From assembly GCA_013398175.1 (NCBI GenBank), contig VZRZ01008477.1, forward strand, positions 1,341,607-1,405,606: a DNA stretch of 64,000 bases, given 5' to 3'. Below the pieces are notes generated by a model, which worked only from the letters and a program-made list of their open reading frames with translations, had not been told where the DNA came from and ran no database searches. Shown here piece after piece: positions 14,384-28,416 of this stretch (position 1 is its first letter; each line of letters starts with the position of its first letter). This DNA is from Climacteris rufus. Its lineage: Eukaryota > Chordata > Aves > Passeriformes > Climacteridae. Position numbers and translations under genes: made by a program.

Positions 14384-14989
14384 CCCAGTGTTAAGAAATA
14401 TTTTTGACAGGTGAGAACTTAACTTTCAATCACACTCTTAAAGAAATAAGGTTTAAAAGAAAATCTTACTTTATTTTTCTGGTTACCATTTATTCTCTTC
14501 TTTCATTTCATCCAAATTAATTTTAATACTTAGGACATTAGATTTAAAACAGTTTATTATTTTTAGATGTTTATTCATGGGAAGAGAGCTGCATGAGTGG
14601 TTATTGCTCTTTGGTTAAGGAACCAGTTGAAGAGACCTGATTTCAGTAGCTCAGTAAATACATTTCTGTTTTTTGCAGGTCTGCTCTCATGTTTTAGTGG
14701 TGTATTTCATAGACGTGTCAAACATAAGTTATTTTCATATTGTAGGAGAACAAGAACTACATTTTAACAAAATAATAAAATTTTCTTGGGTCTTTGGCAC
14801 TCAGTGTACCACTCCAGCCTGATGGTAGTGTTTTAGTGAGCAAATATCCATTGTAATTAGTTTAATTGGTGCAATACTGGAGAGCGGTGTTCTGAATTAA
14901 ACAGTTCTCCTTACTGCTTATTAAATCAGCAAGAGAAATGTGGCATACATGTGGTTCTACTCTGCAATTAAAGCAAACCACGGAAAAGT

Positions 14990-15022
14990 GGAAAAAGAGA
15001 AAAAAAAGAGAAAAAAGAGGAA
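14990..15022. repeat. 33-base pure purine tract
   Basis: An uninterrupted A/G run made of A-runs separated by single G or GAG units on the + strand. It is a homopurine-homopyrimidine tract of a kind that can form triplex DNA. No gene is associated with it. Confidence 0.7.
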
Positions 15023-18000
15023 CAGTGAGAACAAGAAATCATTATGTTACAGTAGTTGTTTGTCTTAAATGCTCTTGTCTTTAACCATAATTTAACTCTT
15101 CTCACAGAAACTTGAGTTTCTGGAGATTTTATTATTTGTGTATGTATATTGGACACTGCTCTTCTCTTCTGCCATCTCATTGCTGCTGAGCTGTGTAGGA
15201 GTGTTTGGTTAATATAGACCACCTACTTGTAATCCAAATTTATTATATTCTTTCACTATGTCATCTGTTATTTCCAGTAAAACACAATTTGATTTAAAAA
15301 GTACTAGACTTATGAAGCTTACGAGATTGAATCTGCTGCACTGTTCGTGTTTGATGAATAGTCCCATAAATAATATTTCTTTTGTCCTTTCTTTTATAGC
15401 TCAGTTCAGGCCTGCAGTAGCTAGGAGTTAGGTCTTGAATATGCTGGAAAGTATAAGCAAGAAAGTTTAGAGACACTGATTAACTGAGGTAGCAACAGTG
15501 TATATGTGTAGCAGGTGATACTGCTAAGGAGATCACATCGGATTTTTCTCATAAAAGGCAGAACTTGATGAATTTAGAAATAATTCACTGATGCTTTCAC
15601 ATATGACATTTGTTTCACAAACATGCAAAACATTTCTATTTCATTGTGTCTGATATATATTTCATGTGAATTTGAGTCTTCTTTAGTAATGTCTAAAATC
15701 TATTTAGAGAATGATCATAGTTAAGAAGTTTGGCTAAGCTGTGTGTTATCAGGTGTAGAACAGCTGTTGCACACTTTATTAGCAAGGAATACCAAAGTAG
15801 TCAAAACTGGCATTCCACTGCTTTGAGTGGGATTTTTTTTTTTAGGGATTTTGCTCCTATAAACATTGCTCCTACTGTTGAACAATTTAAGGTGATGTTT
15901 CTTGTAAGCGACATAGATACTATTGGCATGGTGTTTGTAAATCTGTAAATCACTGGGTATTGTGGGGGTTTATTAACTCTGTATCATATCTTTAGTTGAG
16001 GAACTAGTTTAAAAAGCAATTTTTGTCCCAGATCCAGACCACACTTGAATATTAACACTACATGCTATATCAGAAATGTCTGAAATGTATAAGATATACT
16101 CAGCTTAGTGAATTACCCCACATTTCAGCAGTCCTAAATCGAGTTGCAAATTTGAAATTGAGACAGCAATACTTTGCATCAATTTTTTAGCACCTGCAAC
16201 TATAAGGAGTTGTATCTTTAGGTACAGATTTTCAAATCATAAAAATATTGATGAAAAATATATATTCAGTCATTTTCATGTTGTCAATACTTAGCTGATT
16301 TCATTAGAGTATTGCTTAGTACTTTTCTAATACAATTTTAACATAACAAATGGTAAAGTTTCTTGCATATGTCCTTGAATGTATTTTTCATTAAGTAAGA
16401 TGCTATACTGTTTGGAAAGGGGTGGTGGTTTATTTAGTTCTTGTAGGTTTAGTTTATTTGTTTCTTGGTCAGTTGGTTAGGGGGTTTTAAAACTTTTTGA
16501 ACATGTTATTCTTCGTGTGCATGTATGACACCCTTTTGAGAGACCTGGAGGTCTTCTCTTATTTTCTTATGCTTATGTGCTCAAATACCAGGAGTTACTG
16601 TGTTTCTGATTAGTAACAATTCATCCAAACAAACGTTACATTAAAAAGGGTTCTTTCAGTGATTGCCTCCAGTTTTTTATCAGTTTCAGCCATTTTTTAA
16701 AAATCCACCCGTATTTACTGCTGTCTGTCAGATTTTTTGCAATGCCAGAGCTAAATACAAATTTCTGTATTTATATCTTCATTACAGTTTTATAGGAGGA
16801 ATTTCTAAATTCCTTGGCTTTTTTAACCACAGGTCAAAACTACAGTTACTTCTTTGTGGAACTACCGTTATTGAAATTTTGCACCTGCTTCTAGATCACT
16901 TTTTTCTAACACTTTTCAGGTATTTCTTTGTCATATTGTATATAGTCTGATTCTAGTCTAAATCTAGACAGCACTTACTGAGGTGTCACTGGAGCAAGAA
17001 GTAATTGTCGCATGCTAAATTCGCAGACTGGTGGAGCATGAAAACCTGGGGAAAATGGAAAACTTTCTCAGATTTCATTGAGAGCACTTTCCAGTATTTT
17101 CTTCTATTTTATTCAGTATGTTTAAAAATGTGGAGGGTACAATGTACTTATACAATGAAGCTAAAATTATCCAAAGTGATGAAACCTCATCACGATGTAG
17201 CACAGTTTAAAGAAAATGAATCCTGTTGAAGGTGATGTGCATTTTGGAAAGAATCTGCTCCATGTCACACCAGCCTGGAGGGTGTGCAGGGCCACCTCAT
17301 GTCTGCTCTCAGAATCCCCCTGTCCAGTGTGTTCTAGAACCAGACTTTCTGGAGAACAGTACTTGCTTTTGTAAGAATCACTTTTTTCTATACAATTGAA
17401 TTTATTCTTACATATGGAATACAAAACATATTATCGTATTGTGCAAGTGTTACTTATGTTCTGAAGCACATCAGTGTTAATCTGCTTAAAGATGTTGAGA
17501 AACATTGGTTGCTTGGTTGATATACTGCTTACATGTGGTACACAAGCAATTACATGTCCTTTGTAAGTGTTGTATACCAATATTTTTAGTCACTTGAATG
17601 CTCCAGCATAAAATACCTGCATACACTTCTAGCACATTACCAAGAGAAATGTGTTGTGTTTTCAAACTGCTGCACTGTTGATTATATTTGCAGAGGTGAA
17701 TGTGTTTGTTACTGTACAAGCTTTGCAGATGTTACATGTACTTTTCCGACTGGAGTTCAATGATTTTGTCTTGTGTAAGTGTTTTGTTTAATTTGTCACT
17801 GTTGTTTTCAATATTTGCAGCAGGGATTTCCTTTGGTATAAAATAGACTTTATTAGACTTTCCTGTCTAAGTGCAGGAAAACTTGTCTTCTGTCAAGACA
17901 GATATGCTTTTCATGTTTGTTCTGCCTTAATTCTTTATTTTATGTATTTATTTATGTCTGCTGTTTTTCCACATGATTTAACACTGGCAATAGATTTTTC

Positions 18001-19840
18001 CTCCTTGTTTTTTCTATCTCCTTGCCACGGGTCTGTTGATTCAGCTGTGAGTCTGAAGGATTATATGTTTTAGGGAGTTGTCAATAAATGGAATTTAGAT
18101 AGTATTGAATAGCGCTGTTTCCTTTTCCACTAAAAGACAAACAGAATGTCTTCTAATGCCCTTGTGTGTTGGGCTGTGCCTCACACATCTTTGTGGCAGC
18201 GATTGTAATGTGAATGTTCATGGTTTCTAAGCAGTTATAGGAGATATAAAGTATGTAGTACTTTACTGGCACTGGTGTCTCAACAAAAATGCTCCACAAA
18301 AGAAAATAAAATGCTAATTTCATGAGAGCACATTTTGTATGTATTTGATTTAGTTCTTTGAGTTTGCTGTTGCTGTTCTAGGTTGCTTTGATAGTAACTT
18401 AAGAATGGGTATCAGAGCAGAATACCAGTTAATATCCATTACCTCCCCTTATTTAGTCTGGTGTCTCAATATTCTCAAGGGATTGGAATCTGTGCTTAAT
18501 ATATTTTAGAGTTTGTCTGTATCTTACTGGTGTTATTATAATGAAGGATTGAAATGACTCCTAGAGTATGCATATTTTTATGCTTTGGCACATATGTCCT
18601 AAGCACTGTTCTGATGATCTAGGCAGCTGAGCTTTGGTATTTGTAGTCCTCCAGGGTATCTACAGCAGAATCAGTGGTGTGATCTGCAGCAGCTGTTATC
18701 TGAATTAAATGTGTCAGCTTTACAAATGTAAGGAGCAGAAGTAAAACATAATTTAGTTGTTCAGAAATGTAGTCACAACAGAGTACCCATGTCATAATTT
18801 CATGTAAAGCTGAAGAATTGCTCTGGGAAAAATGGGGGATGGATGAGGGCTGTTGCCATGTGGGTGCCTAATTAATCAACCCAGGCAGTCCATTCAAATT
18901 TTATTAGTTTAAAATTCTACCGAGGTCTGCTGGAACATGCTGTTTCCCTCTAGTTAAAATGATTTTCTTGTTGGTAGAGAAAAAAAAAACAAAACCACCA
19001 ACCAGATTTTTCTGATATTCCTGTTGTGAGAATTTTAGGGCCATGTGTAGCATAACTCACTGTAGCTAGAGAAGTCTGTGACATGTGGATGAAGCTCTTA
19101 CAGCACTTATATACCATCACTATCCATTATTCTCAAAAAGGGTCAGAAAATTAAAAAAAAAAGCAGCAAAATATTCAGGTTGCATTCCTGTTTACATTCT
19201 AGGGAAGTCCTTTTAAACCTCATAAACTGATCACGGTTTCCTCCTTAAAGAATGATTCAGGATATTTTTCTGTATTCCTCCCAGTCTTATCAGTTGAGTC
19301 TAAAGTCCATTGGCAGTGGAGCTGGTCCAGGCATTGGATTGTAATTTGTTTACTCTGCAATCACAGAAAGATTCATAGATAACTTTGTGTCGTATGAACC
19401 TGCTTTATTGCTGATGGGAATTTGAACAACTTCCAGTTTCTCTGAAAAAACAATCAAAAAGTTTGGTCTAATTACACAATTTTGTAACACAAAACATCTA
19501 AGTAAATTAGCTTTTGTAGCTAATTATGAAGTAGTTTCTCGTGTTCCTATTAATCTTGTTACTTTGTTTATTTTCTAAACTCTTTAAAGCAAGGAAGCAT
19601 AACTGAAGGATGTCAAAGTACATCTCCATTAGTAACACTCTGTTGGTTAGCCTGGTGCATTTTGTCTAAGCACCACAACTCAATCAATACCTTTCCTGCC
19701 TGAGAGACAAAGGAGTCTCTGTGGCGAACCAGCCTTATGTGCACTTAAAAATACTCCAAGATTATTCCTGTGTTTAATTGAATTCTGTGCGTCTGAGGCT
19801 GATGAGAGAGACCTGCCATTTCCTTGACTGTCAACCAAGA

Positions 19841-19890
19841 TGCCTGCGATGCTCCTGGCAGGCGCTTGGCACAGTTACATAGTAAGGGCC
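19841..19890 (+). mobile_element. Possible MIR-like SINE 3' fragment
   Basis: The words GCGCTTGGCACAGT and ACATAGTAAG occur close together, in the order and orientation of the 3' part of MIR-type SINEs as I recall the consensus. The fragment is short and has lost the bases between the two blocks, so chance similarity is possible. It sits in a slightly GC-richer block (about 19.6-19.92 kb) within otherwise AT-rich intron. Confidence 0.3.
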
Positions 19891-21218
19891 AACTTCTGCT
19901 TTACTCTTAGAACACAGGTTCACCTTCTTTATGAATAGTAAATATTTTCTCCAGTTCTGCGACTTTGTTTTCTACATAGAATGGATTTCAGGAGATTTGC
20001 TACTGTGATGTTAATTCATCTGTGAGTTAATATTAATTAGACAACAGTATATAAATCTTTGCTGCAAATCATGATTATTAAAATAATTTCTAAATGAAAT
20101 TTGGAGGTTGGACATTAGTACAGTAAATAGCTGTGAGGGTTGTTTTATTGTTTGAAAACAAAATCTCAGTACTGAAAACTGCATCTTCTCAACTTGATCT
20201 GATAAAGAACACAAACCAAAATTATGCTGGTGAATGGCCATTAAGTTAGAAACATAATTATATTATGTGAGTGAAAGATTTTTTTATATCACAGACTGAT
20301 GATATTGCTTAAAATTCATACATTCTGATACTTTTTAATTGAAATTAGTTAAATTCATACAAAGCTTTTTGCAGTGTGGGTCACTCATTTTGTGAGGAAA
20401 TGGCATTTGGTTTAGGTAGTTTTCTGGTTGCTTGCTCAGCATTCACTGAGAGGTGTACGATATTCCTTTAAGACTTTTCAAAATTTATAGAAAGAACTGT
20501 TGGATCTCTTCAGAAGATGCAGAATCAGACTAAATCGAGGTCAGTGGTTGTTTATGGAAGGTCTCCAGGGTAATACAGCAGGTGAATAGGTCACAGTGTT
20601 GGAAAGCAGCTCTATTTGATTTGCAATTGGAGTGTAGAACTGTAAGTTATACCACCAGGAATGAAACCCGGAGTAGTTTTGTTTCATAATATTTGAATGT
20701 TGAAATTTTTTTTCATTATTAATAAAAGATACATGAACAAAGAGATTGATATCCCATGCATTCAGTGTTAGGATTAGAAACAGTCAAAATTGAATTAATT
20801 TTTGGCTTTTGAAGAAAGTCTGACTTGTTTGATTTGTCCTGGCTTTAGGAAACCTTTTGTAGTGCTGAAAATTTGTTGATACAAGGATTACTATTCTTAC
20901 TATTATTATTTAAAGCCTCCATGAGCACATATTAACACTAACAGACCATTTCTGAAACAGAAGGTTCCCCATTTTGCTTTCCTTGTCAAATTAATCCAGA
21001 AATATTTTTAACAGATTCCACATCTCTTTCAAGATTTTTTTCTTCTTAAATTGCACTGGAGCCGGTTTATACTCTTTTTTACTCCTTTTTCTTTTCTTAA
21101 ACAATTATTCAGTTCTTATGGGTCTGCACATTACAGTCAAACTGAATCAATTCTATTTAAGTGTGCAGAAGTTTGTTATATTTAACTTGTGCTATTTACC
21201 TTTTGTTTTTTCCTATAG

Positions 21219-21328
21219 GTATATTCGAATTGTTGGGACACACAACACAGTGAACAAAGTTTTCCATATTGTGGCATTTGAATGCATGTTCACGAACAAA
21301 TCCTTTACTCTTGAGAAAGGTCTGATAG
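21219..21328 (+). CDS. BTBD9: BTBD9 exon: end of first F5/8C repeat and linker
   Basis: This 110-bp internal exon begins with the last base of a split Arg codon. It then encodes 36 residues, starting YIRIVGTHNTVNK, continuing VFHIVAFECMFTNKSF and ending TLEKGLI, and finishes with the first base of a Val codon (phase 1). It is the last beta-strand region of the first F5/8 type C (discoidin-like) repeat plus the linker to the second, and nearly every residue agrees with vertebrate BTBD9 as I know it. The acceptor is TATAG and the donor GTAAGA. The open frame runs past both splice sites, so only the conserved core counts as coding. BTBD9 is a BTB/BACK protein genetically linked in humans to restless legs syndrome and thought to act with Cullin-3 in protein turnover. 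The upstream BTB and BACK exons are outside the window. Confidence 0.95.
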
Positions 21329-24300
21329 GTAAGAGATGAAACTATTTTCCTTTTACATTAAATGTTGTGAACACTTGGTCTTTTAAAGCTGGCCATCACT
21401 GCACTCTAACTCTTCTGTTTCCACCCAGAAATCTCTAAATTGAGTTACAATGTTGTAAGCATAGAATTAGTCAGCTAGTACTTACAACTTCTATGAAATA
21501 CCAGTTCTGTGGGTTATTTAATGATGCTGCAGGAATGCTGAAATTCAAATCAACTTCTGCTGACAAATCCACTGGTAGCTGAATCAGTCAGTGCTGCCAA
21601 TCTGATTTTTCTTTGCATGTCATAGTATGGTTGCTCATGCCTCCCTCAAGGTTAGCCTGAATTCTTTTACAGGAATGGACTAACCGGAGCTATTTATTGT
21701 AGTGATGATGGATTTGGACATTTAGGGACTCTTATACAGCCTGTTTACAACTGCTGAATGTAAACTCTCATGTGTTGATTTTCCCCCAAAGAGTCATAGA
21801 CATGCTTAGCCATGGCAGAACATTATATGTGCTTTGCTACTGTTATTCTCAGAACACCATGCTGATGGAGCTCTATTAGCTCTGGACAGCTTATATAATA
21901 CTGATTTAAGTACCTTAACATTACTTAAGGTAGAAATCCCCAACAGACCAACACTACTGAATGATAAAATGTGTCACAGCAAGATTTAATATAAATTTTT
22001 TTAATGGTTCAAACAGGGTGGTTTCTGTGCTTTCTTCCATATAAACTCATGAAAGTCAGATCCTGAAGTTCATTGGAGACGGAGTACTATGTGCCTTTTA
22101 GTAGTTGTCTAGATGGGATTTCCCACCGTTTATTACTTATGGCATAAAATCAAGAATTGCAGCAAAATTCTCAGAGTTCATGCTGGTTTTAAACATATAT
22201 TTAAATTTTAAATATGTACCCATGACGGATGGAAGGGAAAACAGTTTTCAAAATACGATGAGAAGTAAGATTTTTAGTAAGACGTACTCACTTAAATTTT
22301 TTTTCTGAGAAAACCGTGATATTTAGCTGTGCAAAACCAAGACCCAATTCCTTCAACCTGTTCCCAATGTATTATACAAAGGCAAATCAAAAGCCTTCCC
22401 TTTGTTTGTGCAAGTAGCACAGTGTGCAAGTAGCATTGCTATTGACTAGAAAATAGAATAAACAGGAAGAACTGTGTTAAAAGAAAACATCTACCTTCAT
22501 TAAGCTAGTTAGCAGAGAAACAAAGTATCTCAAATTTGGTAAAACCTTTGAGCTAAATTTCATAGTTAGCACTGCCAGCTATGAATTTTTTAAAACCTCA
22601 TACAAAATGAGAGTTAGTGTGTGCAAATATTTGTATGTACTTGATCTCAGATGATCAAACTTATTTAGTAAATGCTTAATTTGGGACTCAAATAATTTGT
22701 GAGTGTGTGTGTTACCAGAAAGAGAGTTTGATCTCAACAGTAGGCAAGGCGGTGAATCTGTGCATGTTTGTGGAAGTGAACTTTTACTGTAATTGACTCA
22801 TCTTTCATAGACTCCATTATTTTTTCTGGTTGAGTGATCATTTTAGTGAGACAGACTATTTGATCTGTTTTAACATTTCATATGTTTCAAAGGTAATCTA
22901 GGGGATGAAGAATTTATATTGCTTTATTAAAATTTCTGCATTTGTGAGAATGTTTTTGTAGTTACAGAATATTACAGGTGACTATGGTTTGAATAGCATA
23001 ATAATGTCTGCTGGTGTTGATGATTGTTAATCAAGTGCAACTATGCTGTAATTCAGCGTGGGTCAATCAAGCTGTTGTATGTGTAAGTGAAAGAAAGTGA
23101 TCAACAATAAGGAAAAAGAGGCCTCTAGGTCTCCGCAGATTTTTATATTTAAGGCATGTTAGTCAATACAATTAATAGAAAATTAAAAGTAAGAATTTGG
23201 TGACTAGTTAATTAAATGTGGGATGTGGACAGTGTTGCAGCTGTAAACGAGGCAGCAACAGTTGCATACATGAGCCTGCAGAGTTATGGTGAGAAAGGTA
23301 CAAATGGAAAGATCTGGGGACTACTTGAGGCCAGTCCAGTTATGAAATGGAGCAGGGGCACCTGTGACTGTTCACCAGAATTCATGGCCATCACTATTGC
23401 CTATTCAAAATTATTCTCAACAACTTTGTTCCAGCAAAGGGACCTTATATCCATTTAGTGCTTTTTTTCCATACCTCTGATGACTCCCATAAGGTAACTG
23501 TATTGTCTCGCTCCTGAGATCAAGCAGACTGTCCAAGGTCCACTTCTGTAAAAACTTTGTGTGAGTACCAATGGTGTTAGCACAGATTTATTTTACTGCT
23601 TTGATGAGGATTTGTAATGTTTGTTTCTGTTTCTGCAGTGACCAGATAGGATAAAGTAAACAGAAAGCAGTTGGGAAAAATCCACAAAATACATGCAAGT
23701 GCAGTAATCAGAGTAGGTTGCTTTTAAGCTTCAGTATAGAAACTTTCATCTTAAACCCTTGAAAAGCAGTTCATTAGGTTCATTGCTTATCCCAAATGAT
23801 ATTAAATATGGTATTAAATTAGGTTAAAACAAACACAGCTGCTGTTTCTATACCCTGTTTTATTAAAAAACTGCAGTATTGGTCAGCCTTTGAAGGCCAT
23901 ATGGTCCTTCCAAAGACTTTGTGACCCCTACTTCTGCCAAAACAACACTGAAGATAATATGCAAAGACTTTGTCATTTGAAAACTCATTTCAAAGAAATG
24001 AGGCCCGTGAGGTATTTGGTTAGGGATATTATGTGGAGACTTAAGAGTAATTATTTATTTAATTTTTTGTGAAAGCTAGTCAACTTGATCGGAAAACTGT
24101 ATATATAAAGAGGGTGATTTATCAGATATATTACTCTTGATACATAGGATCTATAGAATGGCTGTCACTGTACAGTAAAGATTAGAAGGCTGGTAAATAA
24201 ATAATAAAAATGAAGCACTGTTCCATGATAACAATTTTATGTTATGTTTTTGCATACAAGGTTTTAATGAAAAATTGCTAACTTGACATATTACATTTAA

Positions 24301-27300
24301 AAGTTAATGTGTAAGATTATTTATACAGTTGCTTTATGCAATATCAAATGTAATATTGACCCAATGGTATCTGAGTAGCTGTTTTGAAGCAAAAGTAGCA
24401 GAAAATGCTCTTTATAGCACTGTCTGGTGTTTGTTGGTTTGCACTTTGTTGTCTTGTGAAATGAGGTGACAGAAATGAATTTAGTCATATGAAATTATCC
24501 CTAACTCAGATGTTAGGGTTGAGATGTAATTTTCTTTTTGGCATGGTATTACCTCTAAATGTCTAAGTTAACAGTTTTACATATTAAATTTGTGATAGTA
24601 ACTTACCTCTTTCCTTTAACAAGGATGTAAATATTTTTTAATCTCACAATCATAGTGATTGTGATTTATTAATGAACTTCTGCTTCTGAAATTTTGAATG
24701 GCCTTTAACCATTAATATTTAATGTAGAATCCAAAACAAAATAATATTTTCACAAGCAAGAGACCTACTCCTTTGGAAGCAGTACCTGGTGTGATGTGAT
24801 GTATTGTAAAAACTTCTAATCTGCCCAGTGGCAAGATGTTACAACGGCAGCTAAAGGACTGCTTCTGTGCAAGGCTTCTTTAGGTTTTGGGAGGGCAGGG
24901 GGCATTTCCACCTAAGTAGAGGAAAGAATTCTTCTTTTCTGCCTCAAATGGAGAAAATTTGATAACCTTAGTTATTTAATTGCTACTTAATGGTGAGGGG
25001 CAGTCAAGGACTATGTGGGCTTGACCAACCTACTGTCCAATTTTGAGCCTGGTGAAGGTCTCAGGGAGTGCAATAAGAATGGCTTTTACATGAAGTAATG
25101 TTGGTGTGTAGTCTGTCTCAGTCTGTCAGACTGCCTTGTAACTTGTACATGGCACATGAAAGAGAGAACAGTGAGTAATGACTGCAGAGCAGAAGATGGA
25201 TATAAAACACTGGAATGTCCTTGGTCACCCTCTGGGGAATGCTATTCAGTACTTACGAGTCACTGTGAACCTTCGTTTGTGTGCTGTTCAATGCCTTAGG
25301 AGAACTTGTTTTAAAAGGAAAAAATCATACAAATAAATAAATATTCACTTTTCTTTTACTCTGGTAGTTATTTAAAAAAAACAGAGCAAACAAAACTAAA
25401 TGTGTAACAGGGAGAAACCAGTCATATCAGTTTCCTAGTGTGTGGTTGAGCTTTGTAAAAGATTGCTTTGTCTCTCTCCAAGGAAGCAGTGAGAGATTCT
25501 GTTTTTGTGTCTAGTTTAATGTTGACTCCACACAAAGCTATCGTATTTTCTTTCCTCTCTTTTAAAAAGGTTAGCCTTCTTCCAAAATAATGCGGGCTTA
25601 CCCAGCAGTGTAAGTCAGCTCTGCTGCAAGCATAGCTTTAGGAAATTATGAAAATTTGAAGATGATCTAAATACTGCAGGGGTTTTTTTTTCCCCCTCTT
25701 TCTACAAGAAAGGACAGCCATATGGTTGGTTTCAACAGAGATCTGTTCATATGGTTCCAGTTCCTTTTTTTTTATCCTTTCCTGTCTATTTCCAGTGCCG
25801 CAAGGAGGTGTGCATATTTCCTAAAACGATTGGTATTTCTGAAAGCCTTCTGCAGGCATAACATTTAATGGAAGATCCCTGCAGCAGCCAATTAGTTGGC
25901 AACTAAAAGTATGGCCAGTTCTAGTGCCTTGAATGTTTTTGTTCTAATTTATTGGAATAGAAATCATGAGCTGTAGCAGATATCAAGTCAAAAATCAGCC
26001 TTCTCTGAAGTTTTTCTGATCCAATTCCTGACAGTTGGACATAAACACATATTAATGGGGTTTTCTTTTCCAGCTAAATATGGCTTGCAGAAAACTTTTG
26101 ACTGAGACAGGTAAAAATGCTATTGATATTTGTTTGAAGTTGATATTTCTTGCGCTCTTGATTTATTCATTGAAGATTCAAATTAAATGTAGCAATTTCA
26201 TCAGCAGGTTTCAACTCAAAATAACAAGGAGTATGTAGAAGGAAAGACAGGACATATGACTGTACTTTTAATTAACTGAAAGTCTGTAGTTTTCCTGTTT
26301 TTCTACCATATAGCAAATAGACAAGGGCTAATTCATATATTGAATAAAGATTAGATTTAACAAATCTTTTGGCATGTGGAAAATAATGGAAGTAAAATGC
26401 CCAACACCCTCCTAATTATTTAATACAATATGATCAAACTCTGAATTAATACTTGCATCCTTAATTCTTTTTTCTTTGGTCTCAGCTTTCTATTTTCCAA
26501 CCATTGCTTTCCAGTGAGGAAACTTCTGTCAGCTTACTAGATTTTCAAGTTGAGAAGGAATGCAATTTTACAGTTAAAAGTTGAACAATTGAAAGTTGAA
26601 TATTTAACAGATGTAATCCTGAGAGGGAAATCACTTCTTTGTATTAAATAAAACAAACATTTATTTCTTCTAGTATAATTGCTTGTTTATAGTTTCTTCA
26701 CAGTGATGGTTTTGTAAGTGTCTTAAGAGAATTCAGTAAAATGAACCGTTTTGTTTCAATGAAAACACTTAAGCAGAAAATCCTTGACTATTGCCTAGAG
26801 TGCAGTATAAATATATTCAACAGTCCATAGTGCTTCAAATTGCTGTTTTCCTATAAAAGAAGACCCTGTAGCAGATCTGCTGTATCCCTGTATGTTTGTT
26901 TTCATAATTTATTTAAGGTTCATTAATGGCTGAGTTTGTGATCCAGTACAGAAACCCATTTTGTTCTGTTCCTTCCTGTGTTGCAAAAAGTTATTCCAGG
27001 ATTTTCTGTCATTACCCCACCCACCCACATTGTAGTGAAGTCATAGTGGATAGACAGAAAGCAAAAGCTGACCTGTCCAGAATGGGAGATGAAAGGAAGT
27101 ACTTTACACTCAGACATGGAAGCCAGTTGCAGCAGCAGCAGCATTAATTTTTTTTCAGAATGCTTCAGGGGGAAAAAAGATTAATCTGAATAATCAAGTA
27201 TGCTAAAAAGTAAAAACAAAAAGTTTAAGGAGTCTTAAATAAATGTGACTGAGACTACAACACACTTTTAGTACATTTTCATCCTGGAAGATCTCTAAGG

Positions 27301-28072
27301 ACAGTTGAATAACATATCTGTGTTATCTTTAAACATAGCCGGTACAGATGACCCTGAGGCCATGCCTTGAAAATTGCAATCCTTTATAAAAATACCATTG
27401 CTAGAATTAAATATACTGCCAGTATTTTATTTCTCCATACTGCAGCATAAGACCAGAAGACAAGAAAGTAAGTTTTAAGAAATGTTTGATGCTACTGTTC
27501 TGTAACCTCAATCTTCTTCTCCTTCTCTTTGCTTATAGAATGTGTGTGCTTTGCTAACACACCTTTTCTGAAACACAAAAGCAAATCATATTTTTCCGGG
27601 CAAAACTGATGTGTGAACAGTGAGAAAAAAACAATTATGATTTTCGTAATCCTCTTTTTTTTTGTCTGACAGTACTGGTTACTGTAAAAGCTGGATAGCT
27701 GGTGGATCAAAAAGAAAAATAAGCAAAAATAGAAACAAGACTGTTGGTTTTGACAGCATGTTTTTGTAAACAAGTGACCTAAATTGAAGCAGAAATTCTA
27801 ATGGGAAAAAGAAAGAGAACCTAAAGACTTAAAATACAGCACAGAACAGAGTCCCCACCAGATGGTATTTTTAATAAATTTATCAAGCAGATATAAAAGA
27901 TGATAATGAACATTCAAAATAGGGAGATAGGGAGTGGCAAACCCCCTAGAGAAAAGGAACAGTATGGCACATTCTGCACACTTCAGTTAGTTAGAGTCAC
28001 TTTCTAATTAGCTGTTATAGGGAAGATCACAGAATTATGTTTAAAAAACACCAAGACAGTTTTTGTGCAGTT

Positions 28073-28099
28073 GTTAAGGACTAATTAACAGTCCTTAAC
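28073..28099. repeat. Perfect 10-bp inverted repeat (hairpin)
   Basis: GTTAAGGACT (28073-28082) is exactly complementary to AGTCCTTAAC (28090-28099), with a 7-base AATTAAC loop. Pairing stops immediately outside. It is too short for a microRNA precursor and no gene surrounds it. It may be a chance AT-rich palindrome or the trace of a small element. Confidence 0.6.
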
Positions 28100-28383
28100 T
28101 AATCAGGGTACCATCTTCTTAGGAGGTCATGGATTAGTGCAGAAATCTAAATGTGAGAATGAGCAGGATGATGCTCACAGGTCATGCAGGCAAAATATTG
28201 GGTAAACTGAGCTGTACTGCATTCAATTAATCCCTTACATAGCTCAGAGTGTGTCTGGAATATGCCATGGAGCCTCAACATGAGCACTAATTTTGACACA
28301 TCCTCTTCTACTCCTGTTCATTTTTACCAAGATTTCAATAACTTTCTCTTCCTAAAAAAAACAAACACCAAAAAACAAAAAGT

Positions 28384-28416
28384 AACAACAACAACAAACA
28401 AACAAACAAACAAACA
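28384..28416. repeat. (AAC)n/(AAAC)n microsatellite
   Basis: About four AAC units run into about five AAAC units inside a wider A-rich stretch (28356-28430). The Lys/Thr/Asn/Gln-rich open frame at 28262-28480 is produced by this repeat and is not a gene. Confidence 0.85.

Larger units (their letters stand above)
1..21218 (+). other. BTBD9: BTBD9 intron (3' part), upstream exons not seen
   Basis: This is the non-coding stretch before the first recognisable BTBD9 exon, and it ends in a normal acceptor (pyrimidine-rich run then TATAG at 21214-21218). I looked for the exon that should precede it, which would carry the rest of the first F5/8C repeat and end two bases into an Arg codon, and did not find it, so the intron probably starts before the window. 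Open frames here are short, lack known motifs and are no longer than expected by chance in AT-rich DNA. Contents I can name are an old LTR (756-1082), a possible antisense LTR (about 14043-14383), TA/TG microsatellites, a purine tract and a MIR-like scrap near 19.85 kb. The rest is unannotated intron sequence. Confidence 0.75.

Noticed and set aside
26923..27147. Mirror open frames on both strands, one ending in a Gln run
   Set aside because: Overlap on both strands is typical of chance. The Gln run comes from a short CAG repeat and no splice or homology support is seen.
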